DNA of 64,000 nt, taken from contig NZ_CANMRQ010000003.1 of NCBI RefSeq assembly GCF_947500325.1, forward strand, positions 186,001-250,000, in the 5' to 3' direction. Shown here piece by piece: positions 43,073 through 52,886 of the stretch. The stretch comes from an uncultured Lacinutrix sp. (GTDB lineage Bacteria; Bacteroidota; Bacteroidia; Flavobacteriales; Flavobacteriaceae). Below the pieces are notes generated by a model, which had not been told where the DNA came from, did not search any database, and saw only the letters and a program-made list of their open reading frames with translations. The position numbers and the translations under genes were made by a program. How positions within the stretch are numbered: the first letter of the stretch is position 1; every line of letters begins with the position of its first letter.

Positions 43073-46000
43073 ATGAAACACAATTTTAGATTGCCTTTCT
43101 TAGTCTCTCTACTTTTCTTTACGGTTCAAATAACATTTGCCCAAGAAAGAGACATTATTGGAACTATTACTTCAAAAACCGATGGATTACCTCTAATTGG
43201 TGTAAATATAGTAGTAGAAGGTACATCAAATGGAACGCAAACAGATTTTGATGGAAATTATTCATTAACTGCTTCTACTGGAGATGTTATAACGTATTCG
43301 TTTATAGGAATGACTTCAGTTCAAAAAACTGTAGGAGAATCGAACACTATTAATGTTCAATTAGAAGAAGACGCAGAAAGTCTAGGAGAAGTAGTAGTAA
43401 CTGCATTAGGGATTAAAAAAGAGAGGAAAGCTCTTACTTACTCTGCTCAGGATGTAAAAGGAGATGATTTAACTAGAGTAAGGCAAACAAACCCAATTAA
43501 TAGTTTGTCTGGAAAATCTGCTGGTTTAACAATCACTAGAAGTTCTTCTGGTGTTGGTGGATCAACAAAAGTAGTATTAAGAGGTAATTCTTCTACTAGT
43601 AATAATGATCCTTTATATGTTATAGATGGCGTCCCAATGCAAAACAATGGTAATGGTGCACAACCTGGAGGCGATATTTTTGGTAGTCAAACAGGTAATA
43701 GAGATGGTGGAGACATCACTTCTCTAATTAATCCAGATGATGTAGAAAGCATGACTATATTAAAAGGTGCTTCGGCTGCAGCATTATATGGTAGTCAAGG
43801 AGCGAATGGTGTAATATTGATTACAACTAAAAGTGGAAAAGAAGGACAATTAAAAGTTAATTTTAATTCAACCTTCACCGTTGATCAAGTTATATCATTA
43901 CCAGAATTACAAACAGAATACCAATCTTTATCTGTTGGCCAACCCATAGCAGAAAACGGAAGTGTAGCAGATCCTAAATCCTGGGGAACAAAAACTGGGG
44001 GATTATCTAACACTATTGATGATTTTTTTGAGACTGGTTATACAGCAACTCAATCTATAGCTTTAAGTGCTGGTAATAAAAAAGCGCAAACCTATTTTTC
44101 TTATGCTAATACTTCAGCTGGAGGTGTAATTCCAGAAAATAGATTAAACAGAAATGTTATAAACTTGAGAGAAACTGCTAGCTTTTTAGATGACAAAATA
44201 CAAATCTCAGCAAATATTAATCTATCAGATCAAAGAACATGGAACAGACCTACTAACGGTCTATATTCTAACCCATTAACAGGTTTATATCTTAACCCAG
44301 TTGGAATAGACTTAAATAATTATAAAAATCGATTTGAATATTTTAATACAGCAACAAATCAGTTTGATCAATACAGAACATCTTTCGATGAAAATATTCA
44401 ACAAAATCCATATTGGTTAATATACAGAAACCCTAGCAAAGACATCGCACAAAGAGTTTTGGCTAGTGTAAGTGCAAAATATCAAATTACAGATAATTTC
44501 TCTCTACAATCTAGAGGTAGTTTTGATAAATCATTTTTCACGTATGATAAAAGATTATATGCTGGTAGTGATCCTACTTTTGCTCCAGACACAGGTCGTT
44601 ATGTATTTGAGAAAACAGAAAATACGCAACAATATGTTGATTTAATCGCAATCTATAACAAAGAATTATCAGAAGACTTTAATCTTACTTTAACTGGAGG
44701 TACAAGTCTTACTAAATACTCTACTGGAGATAAAATCTTATTAGATTCTGGTCAAGGTGGTCTTAGGTTTTCGAATGAGTTTACTATAGCTAATTTTGAG
44801 CAAACTAATAATATCTCTCAATCTGTTTCTAATAGAGAAGTTCAATCTGTTTTTGGAGCTGCAAATATTGGTTATAAAAACATGCTATACTTGGATGTAA
44901 CAGGCAGAACCGATTGGTCTTCTACTCTTGTTAACACAGCATCTTCTTCTTTCTTCTATCCTTCAGTTGGTTTAACTGGCGTATTATCTGAAATGTTTGA
45001 AATGCCAGAATATATCTCTTTTGCTAAAATAAGAGCTTCTTATGCAGAAGTGGGTAAAGATATTCCTGCATACGCAACAATACCTTTAAGAACAATAGGT
45101 GTAACTGGTTCTGCAGACCAAGCGGTTTTTGCACCTAGAATTGGTGAAACCTTAGAGCCTGAAAAACAAAAATCATTCGAAATTGGTACAGAATGGCGTT
45201 TCTTTGGAAACAGATTAGGTTTAGACTTAACATACTATAGCTCTACAACTGAAAATCAAATTTTCTTTATAGCAGCAGAACCAAATACTTTTGGTTATAC
45301 ACAAAACATAGTAAACGCTGGTGAGATTACAAATAAAGGAATTGAATTAGTTTTAAATGCAAAACCAATAGTTAATGATGATTTTAAATGGAATACAACT
45401 CTAAATTTCGCACAAAATAAAAATGAAGTAATATCAGTACATCCAGATTTAGAAAATGGAACAGCAGTTATAACTGCTCCTGGAGTTAATGGTTATGGTT
45501 ATGCATTAGTAGAAGGTGAAGATTTTGGAAGTATTCAAGGTCGCTCTATACGAAGAGATGCAAATGGAACGCCTATAGTTACAAATGATGGAGGTGCTTT
45601 AACAATTGAAACTACAGATTTTGAAACTATAGCACACGCTCAACCAGATTTTACTTTAGGTTTTAGCAATACATTTAACTACAAAAATTTATCATTAAAC
45701 ATATTAATTGACGGGAAATTTGGAGGAGATGTAGTAAGTGTAACTGAAGCTGTAAATGATTTTTATGGTGTTTCTCAAGCTTCTGCAGATGCAAGAAATA
45801 CTAATGGAGGAATGATAAATGTAGTAGACACTAATGGAAATCCATTACAGATGAGTGCCCAAGAGTACTACACTAAAATTGGAGGACGAGCTGGTTTATT
45901 AGGAGAATATGTTTATGATGCTACCAATGTTAGTTTACGAGAACTCTCTCTAGCATACAAGTTACCTACTAAAAGTAAGTACTTTGAGTCTATCGATTTA

Positions 46001-46153
46001 TCATTAATTGCAAATAATCTTTTCTTTATATATAAAGATGCACCTTTTGACCCCAATATTGCTTCAAGTACTGGAATTGGGCTGCAAGGAGTTGATATCT
46101 TTGGTCAACCCTCAACAAGAAGTATAGGATTAAATCTTAACGTAAATTTCTAA
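43073..46153 (+). CDS. susC: SusC-like TonB-dependent oligosaccharide transporter
   Basis: 1026 residues: signal peptide (to about 24, TFAQ), carboxypeptidase-regulatory-like domain (about 28-105, GTITSKTDGLPLIGVNIVVEGT), TonB-box region (LGEVVVTALGIKKERKAL), plug (ALYGSQGANGVILITTKSG) and a large barrel ending TRSIGLNLNVNF. It imports oligosaccharides across the outer membrane together with the SusD protein 4 bp downstream. Given GH20, GlcNAc kinase and NagB in the locus, the substrate is most likely chitin oligosaccharide. Confidence 0.94.
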   Translation: MKHNFRLPFLVSLLFFTVQITFAQERDIIGTITSKTDGLPLIGVNIVVEGTSNGTQTDFDGNYSLTASTGDVITYSFIGMTSVQKTVGESNTINVQLEEDAESLGEVVVTALGIKKERKALTYSAQDVKGDDLTRVRQTNPINSLSGKSAGLTITRSSSGVGGSTKVVLRGNSSTSNNDPLYVIDGVPMQNNGNGAQPGGDIFGSQTGNRDGGDITSLINPDDVESMTILKGASAAALYGSQGANGVILITTKSGKEGQLKVNFNSTFTVDQVISLPELQTEYQSLSVGQPIAENGSVADPKSWGTKTGGLSNTIDDFFETGYTATQSIALSAGNKKAQTYFSYANTSAGGVIPENRLNRNVINLRETASFLDDKIQISANINLSDQRTWNRPTNGLYSNPLTGLYLNPVGIDLNNYKNRFEYFNTATNQFDQYRTSFDENIQQNPYWLIYRNPSKDIAQRVLASVSAKYQITDNFSLQSRGSFDKSFFTYDKRLYAGSDPTFAPDTGRYVFEKTENTQQYVDLIAIYNKELSEDFNLTLTGGTSLTKYSTGDKILLDSGQGGLRFSNEFTIANFEQTNNISQSVSNREVQSVFGAANIGYKNMLYLDVTGRTDWSSTLVNTASSSFFYPSVGLTGVLSEMFEMPEYISFAKIRASYAEVGKDIPAYATIPLRTIGVTGSADQAVFAPRIGETLEPEKQKSFEIGTEWRFFGNRLGLDLTYYSSTTENQIFFIAAEPNTFGYTQNIVNAGEITNKGIELVLNAKPIVNDDFKWNTTLNFAQNKNEVISVHPDLENGTAVITAPGVNGYGYALVEGEDFGSIQGRSIRRDANGTPIVTNDGGALTIETTDFETIAHAQPDFTLGFSNTFNYKNLSLNILIDGKFGGDVVSVTEAVNDFYGVSQASADARNTNGGMINVVDTNGNPLQMSAQEYYTKIGGRAGLLGEYVYDATNVSLRELSLAYKLPTKSKYFESIDLSLIANNLFFIYKDAPFDPNIASSTGIGLQGVDIFGQPSTRSIGLNLNVNF

Positions 46154-46157
46154 GAAA

Positions 46158-47735
46158 ATGAAAAAAATACTAAAATATACTCTAGCCACGTTTATGGTTG
46201 TTAGTTTTACGAATTGTACAGATGACTTTGAAAATGTAAATACTAATCCACATGGCATTACTGAACAAAGTTTAACGCAAATGTTTAATCACATAGGAAA
46301 CGAATTTCAACCTATGTTTTTAAATGTATTTAATGTTACTCCAGCATGGAATTATCAATTACAACAAGGTCTAATAGGTGACGTTTATTCTGGTTACATG
46401 ACTCCTCCAACACCGTTTGCAGGTAATGTAAATAATATGACATATTCATTAGTTGATGGATGGAACGGTTTTCCATGGTCTGATGCATATGGTAACGTAA
46501 TGCCGCAAACATTAAATATTAAGAACTCTGTAGCTTTGCTAGATGGAAATAGTGCAGAAAAATTCACGCATATAGCTAACATCATTAAGGTAACAGCAAT
46601 GCATCGCGTCTCAGACATCTACGGACCAATACGTTATACTAAATTTGAAGATCAAGCTACTACAGGTGAATATGATCCTCAGGATGTAGCATACCAAGCC
46701 TTTTTTGATGATTTAGCAACAGCAATTAATGAACTAGAACAATATGAAGGAGAAGGACAATTTACAAACTTTGATAAATCAAATTTAAATGGTAGTGTTG
46801 CTAAATGGAGACAATTTGCAAATAGTTTAAGATTAAGACTAGCAATACGTGTCGTTAAAGTAAATCCTTCACTTGCGCAAACACAAGGTGAATTAGCGCT
46901 AGCAAGTAATGCTGGTTTAATGCTAACAAATGATATGGTTATTAATACTGGATTTGTTCATCCTATTTCTGTAATTAGCAATTCATGGGGAGATATTAGA
47001 ATGGGTGCAGAAATGGAATCTATTTTAACTGGTTATAATGATGGTAGAATGGAAGCCTATTTTAACCCTTCTGCAGACTCTTCTTTATCAGGAGATTATA
47101 AAGGCATAAGAATGGGAATAGATATTACAGCTAAATCTCAATATGTAGACCATGCTTCAATTGGAAGCGTAATTAATGATGAAACCTTAACTTGGATGAC
47201 AGCAGCTGAAGTACATTTCTTAAAAGCTGAAGCAGCTTTAAGAGGTTGGGCCGGAGCTGGAACAGCCCAAGAAAACTACGAAGCTGGTGTGACCGCTTCT
47301 TTTACCCAACATAGTGTTTCTGGAGTAGGCGCATATCTTGCAGACAACTCTAGTACACCAGCAGATTTTGTTGATGCTTTATTTCCTGTTAATGATATTG
47401 CTTATGCAAGCGATGTAAAAATTGCATACAATCCAGCAGGAACAAACGAAGAGCAATTAGAGCAAATTATCACTCAAAAATGGATTGCTATGTTTCCTGA
47501 CGGTCAAGAAGCCTGGAGTGAGTTTAGACGAACCGGTTATCCAAGAATTTTTCCTGTAGTTGTAAATAATAGTGGTGGAACTATTGATACAAACACGCAA
47601 ATTAGAAGAATAAATTTTGTTGCCAATGAATTGAATACTAATGCTGCGAATGTAGCTACTGCTGTAGGCTATTTAGGTGGCCCAGATGATGGTGGAACAA
47701 GACTTTGGTGGGATACTGGAGGTCCAAATTTTTAA
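46158..47735 (+). CDS. susD: SusD/RagB-like surface glycan-binding lipoprotein
   Basis: 525 residues starting with a lipoprotein signal (lipobox near Cys20, SFTNCTDDFENVNTNPHG, with acidic residues after the Cys that fit surface export). It has the SusD_2-type scaffold (WNYQLQQGLIGDVYSGYM, AMHRVSDIYGPIRYTKF, FLKAEAALRGWAGAG, WIAMFPDGQEAWSEFRRTGYPRI). It captures oligosaccharides and lids the SusC barrel. Substrate specificity is inferred from the locus to be chitin or GlcNAc oligomers. Confidence 0.93.
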   Translation: MKKILKYTLATFMVVSFTNCTDDFENVNTNPHGITEQSLTQMFNHIGNEFQPMFLNVFNVTPAWNYQLQQGLIGDVYSGYMTPPTPFAGNVNNMTYSLVDGWNGFPWSDAYGNVMPQTLNIKNSVALLDGNSAEKFTHIANIIKVTAMHRVSDIYGPIRYTKFEDQATTGEYDPQDVAYQAFFDDLATAINELEQYEGEGQFTNFDKSNLNGSVAKWRQFANSLRLRLAIRVVKVNPSLAQTQGELALASNAGLMLTNDMVINTGFVHPISVISNSWGDIRMGAEMESILTGYNDGRMEAYFNPSADSSLSGDYKGIRMGIDITAKSQYVDHASIGSVINDETLTWMTAAEVHFLKAEAALRGWAGAGTAQENYEAGVTASFTQHSVSGVGAYLADNSSTPADFVDALFPVNDIAYASDVKIAYNPAGTNEEQLEQIITQKWIAMFPDGQEAWSEFRRTGYPRIFPVVVNNSGGTIDTNTQIRRINFVANELNTNAANVATAVGYLGGPDDGGTRLWWDTGGPNF

Positions 47736-47778
47736 TGACAAATAATTTATTTAATAGTTATTTTTTTGATTAGTTCTT

Positions 47779-47815
47779 AGAACAAGCGGGAGAACTACTT
47801 TTTCCCGCTTGTTCT
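47779..47815 (+). terminator. Strong hairpin between susD and nagB
   Basis: A perfect 13-bp stem (AGAACAAGCGGGA/TCCCGCTTGTTCT) with an 11-nt loop, 44 bp after the susD stop and 27 bp before the nagB ATG. The downstream sequence TAATTAAAG is a poor U tract, so partial termination or RNA protection of the susCD message is more likely than full termination. Confidence 0.6.
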
Positions 47816-47841
47816 TAATTAAAGTATTAAACAATATAAGA

Positions 47842-49773
47842 ATGAGTATACAAATTGCTGATTATAACAGTATTTCATACAACAAGGCAGGGAAATTTGA
47901 AGACACACGTTTTGAGAAAATTCATAATGTTATATTCAAATCATCATTAAATGCTTCAATATTAGTGGCACAAGAAATTGCCACTTTAATTCGCTCTAAA
48001 GATTTAGCAAATGAAAATTGTGTTTTAGGTCTAGCAACTGGTTCTTCCCCTATAAAAGTATACGAAGAATTAGTTAGAATGCATAAGGAAGAAGGATTAA
48101 GTTTTGCAAACGTAATCACCTTTAATCTAGATGAATATTATCCAATGGATAAAAATAATATTCAAAGTTATTACTATTTTATGCATGAGCATTTATTTAA
48201 TCATGTTGATATATTACCAGAACACATTAATATTCCAAATGGAAAAGTAAGTAATGAAAATCTTTATCAATATTGTATTGATTATGAAATGAAAATTAAA
48301 GAAGCTGGTGGTATAGATTTTCAGCTTCTTGGAATAGGAAGAACTGGTCATATTGGTTTTAATGAACCTGGTTCGCATTTAAACTCAGGTACTAGAATAA
48401 TTACTTTAGATCACATAACAAGAATAGATGCAGCTCCTGTTTTTTTAGGAATAGATAATGTTCCTAGAAAAGCTATAACCATGGGTATTGGAACCGTCAT
48501 GAGTGCAAAGAGAATTGTTTTACTAGCTTGGGGTCTCAATAAAGGAGAAATAATTAAAGAAACTGTTGAAAGTAAAATAAGTTCTAATGTTCCTGCCACA
48601 TACTTACAGCAACATAACAATTGTACATTTGTATTGGATAGAGAAGCCTCATCAGAACTTACAAGAGTAAAAACACCTTGGTTAGTTACCTCGTGTATTT
48701 GGACAGATGCTTTAAAACTTAAAGCTGTTGTTTGGTTAAGTGAATTACTTAATAAACCTATTTTAAAACTTACAGACAAAGATTATAATGATAATAGTAT
48801 GTCTGGTCTTTTAACAGAAGAAGGTACTGCCTACGATTTAAACATTAAGATGTTTAATAAACTTCAACACACTATTACTGGTTGGCCAGGAGGAAAACCA
48901 AATGCTGATGATTCTAATAGACCAGAAAGAACTAACCCCACAAAAAAAAGGGTTATTATTTTTAGTCCACATCCTGATGATGATGTTATTTCAATGGGTG
49001 GAACTTTTGATCGATTAGTAGATCAAGGTCATGAAGTACATATAGCTTATCAAACGTCTGGTAATATTGCAGTTTCAGATGAAGAAGCTCTAAAGTATGC
49101 AGAAATCTCTAATGAAATCAACACCAATTCAGACAAAGCAAATAGTATTATAAATTTCATTAAAAATAAAAAGGGAAATGATATTATTGACCCTATTGAA
49201 GTTAGAAATCTTAAAGGGCTTATACGTAAGAGCGAATCTCTTGCAGCAACAAGATATTTAGGTCTTCCAGATGAAAATGTTCATTTTTTAAATCTTCCAT
49301 TTTATGAAACTGGTACTATTAAAAAAGGAGAACTTACTCAAGATGATATTAATCTAATGTGTAATATGATTGAGACAATAAAACCTCATCAAATATATGC
49401 TGCTGGTGATTTAGCAGATCCTCACGGAACACATAAAGTTTGTTTAGATGTTCTTTTTCTAGCTATTGAAGCCTTAAAAACACAAGTCTTTATGCAAGAT
49501 TGTTGGGTATGGTTATACAGAGGTGCTTGGCATGAATGGGAATCCTATGAAATAGAAATGGCTGTTCCAATGAGTCCAGATCAAGTATTAAAGAAGAGAC
49601 ACGCTATATTTTTTCACCAATCTCAAAAAGATGGTGTTATGTTTCAAGGAGATGATTCTAGAGAATTTTGGGTAAGAGTAGAAGATAGAAATAGATTAAC
49701 TGCAAAAAAATATAACGATTTTGGTTTAGCAAACTATGCTGCTATAGAAGCTTTTAAACGTTATCATTTTTAA
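47842..49773 (+). CDS. nagB: Glucosamine-6-phosphate deaminase fused to LmbE/PIG-L deacetylase domain
   Basis: 643 residues from the ATG at 47842. An upstream TTG start falls in the intergenic hairpin. The N-terminal half is NagB: GLATGSSPIKVYEELV (phosphate loop), NLDEYYPM (catalytic Asp region) and GIGRTGHIGFNEPG. From about 375 a LmbE/PIG-L domain begins with metal-binding SPHPDDDVISMGGTFDRL and a later DPHGTHKVC. This fused form is usual in Bacteroidota. One polypeptide could deacetylate GlcNAc-6-P and deaminate GlcN-6-P to fructose-6-P, which would explain the absence of a separate nagA. Which step the LmbE domain performs is inferred. Confidence 0.92.
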   Translation: MSIQIADYNSISYNKAGKFEDTRFEKIHNVIFKSSLNASILVAQEIATLIRSKDLANENCVLGLATGSSPIKVYEELVRMHKEEGLSFANVITFNLDEYYPMDKNNIQSYYYFMHEHLFNHVDILPEHINIPNGKVSNENLYQYCIDYEMKIKEAGGIDFQLLGIGRTGHIGFNEPGSHLNSGTRIITLDHITRIDAAPVFLGIDNVPRKAITMGIGTVMSAKRIVLLAWGLNKGEIIKETVESKISSNVPATYLQQHNNCTFVLDREASSELTRVKTPWLVTSCIWTDALKLKAVVWLSELLNKPILKLTDKDYNDNSMSGLLTEEGTAYDLNIKMFNKLQHTITGWPGGKPNADDSNRPERTNPTKKRVIIFSPHPDDDVISMGGTFDRLVDQGHEVHIAYQTSGNIAVSDEEALKYAEISNEINTNSDKANSIINFIKNKKGNDIIDPIEVRNLKGLIRKSESLAATRYLGLPDENVHFLNLPFYETGTIKKGELTQDDINLMCNMIETIKPHQIYAAGDLADPHGTHKVCLDVLFLAIEALKTQVFMQDCWVWLYRGAWHEWESYEIEMAVPMSPDQVLKKRHAIFFHQSQKDGVMFQGDDSREFWVRVEDRNRLTAKKYNDFGLANYAAIEAFKRYHF

Positions 49774-49774
49774 A

Positions 49775-50239
49775 ATGAGAAGAATAGTGTTCATCATTAT
49801 TTTTACTCTTGGTTCTATTATATATTTTCTATTTATAAATAAAATAACAACATATACTACAACTCAAGCTATAGATGGAACTTGGAAAATGATATATGCT
49901 GAAATTAAAGAAAATGATTCAATAAAAATAAAGGATTTAACGCATACGAGTTTTATTAAAATTTTAAATAAAACACATTTCTCCTTTCTTAATCAAAATG
50001 ATTTTGACTCAAAACAATTTTATAGTGGTGCTGGAATATACAGTCTAAATGGAAATAAGTATACAGAAACAATAACCCATACACCTATGGAAAACATTAG
50101 GGGTGTAAAATATACTTTTCTATTAAAATTTAAAGGAGATACTTTAATTCAATCCGGTATTGAAGAAATAAAAGGAGTAAAACGTAAGATTTTAGAAAAA
50201 TATGTAAGATTGGATAATTCTATGTCTTTAAAAAAATGA
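49775..50239 (+). CDS. Small membrane-anchored lipocalin-like protein, 154 aa
   Basis: An N-terminal hydrophobic anchor (IVFIIIFTLGSIIYFLFI) is followed by a beta-rich domain with a lipocalin-like pattern (AIDGTWKMIYAEIKEND, YSGAGIYSLNGNKYTETI, LLKFKGDTLIQSGIEEI). Its start follows the nagB stop by one base and its stop overlaps the GH20 start (ATGA), so it is firmly in the operon. I cannot name a function. A periplasmic binding role for a small hydrophobic ligand is only a guess from the fold. Confidence 0.65.
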   Translation: MRRIVFIIIFTLGSIIYFLFINKITTYTTTQAIDGTWKMIYAEIKENDSIKIKDLTHTSFIKILNKTHFSFLNQNDFDSKQFYSGAGIYSLNGNKYTETITHTPMENIRGVKYTFLLKFKGDTLIQSGIEEIKGVKRKILEKYVRLDNSMSLKK

Positions 50240-52290
50240 AAAAAATGAAAAAACACATATTTCTATTAATACTACTTGGTGGGATTCAATTCACTTTATC
50301 GCAAAACGAGCTATCTAAGCGATATAATCTTATGCCATGGCCTCATAAAATACAAGAAAGTCATTCTAATTTTTTAATAAATAATGATATTACTCTTTCT
50401 ATTAATGCAAATGATGAAGGCAGAGTATATAGTGCAGGTGTTAGGTTTTTAAGAAGACTTTCAAATAGGTCAGGTATTTTTATAGATAGAGGTTTTCCTT
50501 TAAAAAATACTTCTGCTTCAATAGAAATTAATTTCGATACTCTATCTAATCTTGATTTATCTGACGATGAATCCTATAATTTAAATATTACAAAAGATAA
50601 AGTTTTAATAAATACTATTACAGATGTTGGAGCACTACGTGCGCTTGAAACATTATTGCAATTAGTAAATTTTAATGAAACTGGATACTATTTTGAAGGT
50701 GTTATAATAAATGATACACCAAGATTTATTTGGAGAGGTTTAATGATTGATACAGCCAGACATTTTCAACCAATAGATGTTATAAAACGAAATTTAGATG
50801 CTATGGCATCTGTAAAATTAAATGTATTTCATTGGCACTTAACAGATGATCAAGGATTTAGAGTAGAATCTAAAATTTATCCAAAGTTACAAGAATTAGC
50901 TTCAGATGGATTGTATTACTCACAAGAACAAATAAAGGGTATTGTAGCATATGCTTCAAATTTAGGGATTAGAGTTATTCCTGAATTCGATGTACCTGGT
51001 CATGCTTCAGCAATTTTAACAGCTTATCCTAATTTAGGGAGTAAGGACAATTACAATTATACCATTGAACGTTACGCAGGTGTTTTCGATCCTACTATGG
51101 ATCCAACAAACGAAGAAACCTATGTGTTTTTAGATCATTTGTTTACGGAAATGGCTGCTTTGTTTCCAGATAAATACTTCCATATTGGTGGAGATGAAAA
51201 TGAAGGAAAACATTGGACAGAGAATAAAAAAATAGAGCGTTTTAAAGAAAAACATAAATTAAAAGATAATCACGAATTACAAACCTATTTTAATATTAGA
51301 TTAGAAAAGATACTTAATAAATTAGGGAAGCATTTAATGGGATGGGATGAAATAATGACTCCAAACATGCCAACAACAGCAGTAATTCACTCTTGGCGAG
51401 GTAAAAATGAAGGCTTAAAAAGTAGCACTTTAATAGAAGCTGCAAAAAAAGGATATCAAACGGTGCTCTCAAATGGCTATTATATTGATAGAATGTTATC
51501 AGTAAAGCACCATTATAGTGTAGACCCTATTGGTGATGCAAAACTTACTCAAGAAGAACAAAAACGTATTCTGGGTGCCGAGGCAACTATGTGGAGTGAA
51601 TTAGTAACTCCAGAGACTATAGATTCTAGAATATGGCCTAGAACAGCTGCAATAGCCGAACGTTTTTGGTCCGCTAAAGAAATAAATGATATTGATAACA
51701 TGTTACACCGTTTACAAAGTGTAAATAATAGATTAGAAGAATTAGGAATTACTCATATAAAAAATAGAGCTGTTATTTTAAGAAACATTGCAAACTACCA
51801 AGATATAAGTGCATTACAAACATTAGCGGACCTATGTGAACCATTAAAAGTTTATTCTAGAAATGCTGGAGGCACTGAATACAAAACATTTTCACCATTT
51901 ACATTATTTGCTGATGCTTGCACAGCAGACGCTATAAAAGCTGTTTCCTTTAACAATCTTGTAAAGAGCTATAATAAAACATACGACAAAGTCTTCTTAA
52001 ACTTAATAATACAAGACCTTGAGACATGGTCTAAACATTATAATTGCTTTCTTAAAATAAGTAACAACCCTAATGTAAAACCTTTAGAATTATTATCTGA
52101 AAATTTATCGAAAATTTCTAAATTGTTAAGTAGTGCATTAGACAAAAAAACTATAAATAAAAAGGAGTTAAATGAATTAAACACTTGTATTTCTGTTTTA
52201 AGAACACCTTTTTTAGATACAGAATTAGCAATTGTTGACTCATTAGAAACATTAATAAAATACTGTGAAGCTAATTATCTAATTCAATAA
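50236..52290 (+). CDS. Beta-N-acetylhexosaminidase, GH20
   Basis: 684 residues. Signal peptide (to about 23, LSQ), GH20b N-terminal domain (about 30-160), then the TIM barrel starting PRFIWRGLMIDTARHF with HWHLTDDQGFR and the catalytic pair Asp320-Glu321 in YFHIGGDENEGKHW. Trp in WGWDE-type LMGWDEIMTP and the WSELVTPETIDSRIWPR end are also present, followed by a helical C-terminal tail. It releases terminal GlcNAc from chitooligosaccharides in the periplasm or at the surface by substrate-assisted catalysis. The start overlaps the preceding stop, with a second ATG three codons on. Confidence 0.95.
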   Translation: MKKMKKHIFLLILLGGIQFTLSQNELSKRYNLMPWPHKIQESHSNFLINNDITLSINANDEGRVYSAGVRFLRRLSNRSGIFIDRGFPLKNTSASIEINFDTLSNLDLSDDESYNLNITKDKVLINTITDVGALRALETLLQLVNFNETGYYFEGVIINDTPRFIWRGLMIDTARHFQPIDVIKRNLDAMASVKLNVFHWHLTDDQGFRVESKIYPKLQELASDGLYYSQEQIKGIVAYASNLGIRVIPEFDVPGHASAILTAYPNLGSKDNYNYTIERYAGVFDPTMDPTNEETYVFLDHLFTEMAALFPDKYFHIGGDENEGKHWTENKKIERFKEKHKLKDNHELQTYFNIRLEKILNKLGKHLMGWDEIMTPNMPTTAVIHSWRGKNEGLKSSTLIEAAKKGYQTVLSNGYYIDRMLSVKHHYSVDPIGDAKLTQEEQKRILGAEATMWSELVTPETIDSRIWPRTAAIAERFWSAKEINDIDNMLHRLQSVNNRLEELGITHIKNRAVILRNIANYQDISALQTLADLCEPLKVYSRNAGGTEYKTFSPFTLFADACTADAIKAVSFNNLVKSYNKTYDKVFLNLIIQDLETWSKHYNCFLKISNNPNVKPLELLSENLSKISKLLSSALDKKTINKKELNELNTCISVLRTPFLDTELAIVDSLETLIKYCEANYLIQ

Positions 52291-52294
52291 AATT

Positions 52295-52876
52295 ATGGGA
52301 ACAAATACAATTAAATTAAAAGATATAGCCGCTATTTTAGGCGTTTCTGTTTCTACTGTTTCTAAAGCATTAAATAATAGTATAGATATAAGCGAATCTA
52401 CAAAAAACAAAGTATTAGAACTTGCAGAATCACTTAACTATAAGCCAAATTTTCACGCTTCAGCATTAAGAAATAATAGAAGTTTAATACTGGGTGTACT
52501 CCTACCCGATTTAAAAGATAATTTCTTTTTAGATTCTTTAAATGGAATTACAGAAGAATCTATAAAAAACGATTATAAAATAATGGTATATCAATCTTGT
52601 AACGATTACAATAAAGAGATTACTTATGCTAATCTTTTAGCAGATAGTAATATTATAGATGGTTTAATTTTTTCTTCTACAAAAAATATAATTATACATA
52701 AAAAGGAAGAAAACCATATAAATAATTTTATAACTAAAGGTGTTCCTGTTATATATATAAATAAACAGAAAAAATCTAGTGTAAACAGCACCTATAAAGA
52801 AAGTGGTTTCAAAATAGGAAAAGAATGTGTTAAAGAACTACTTTCAAAAATAGAGCATACTAATTTAAGCGCATAA
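52295..52876 (+). CDS. LacI-family regulator with internal deletion of the ligand domain
   Basis: 193 residues against the usual 330-350. The N-terminal HTH is complete (IKLKDIAAILGVSVSTVSKALNN, LNYKPNFHASALR) and the first lobe of the periplasmic-binding fold runs to VPVIYINKQ. The sequence then jumps to ESGFKIGKECVKELLSKIEH, which resembles the extreme C-terminal helix of full-length homologues, so about 140-150 central residues are missing in frame. It should still bind DNA but probably cannot bind sugar or dimerise normally. It sits 4 bp after GH20 and 10 bp before the kinase. It may be a degraded or constitutive regulator. Confidence 0.8.
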   Translation: MGTNTIKLKDIAAILGVSVSTVSKALNNSIDISESTKNKVLELAESLNYKPNFHASALRNNRSLILGVLLPDLKDNFFLDSLNGITEESIKNDYKIMVYQSCNDYNKEITYANLLADSNIIDGLIFSSTKNIIIHKKEENHINNFITKGVPVIYINKQKKSSVNSTYKESGFKIGKECVKELLSKIEHTNLSA

Positions 52877-52886
52877 AAAACTATAT

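Noticed and set aside
48411-48779. 122-codon minus-strand frame inside nagB
   Set aside because: It is antisense to conserved NagB sequence and has no independent support.
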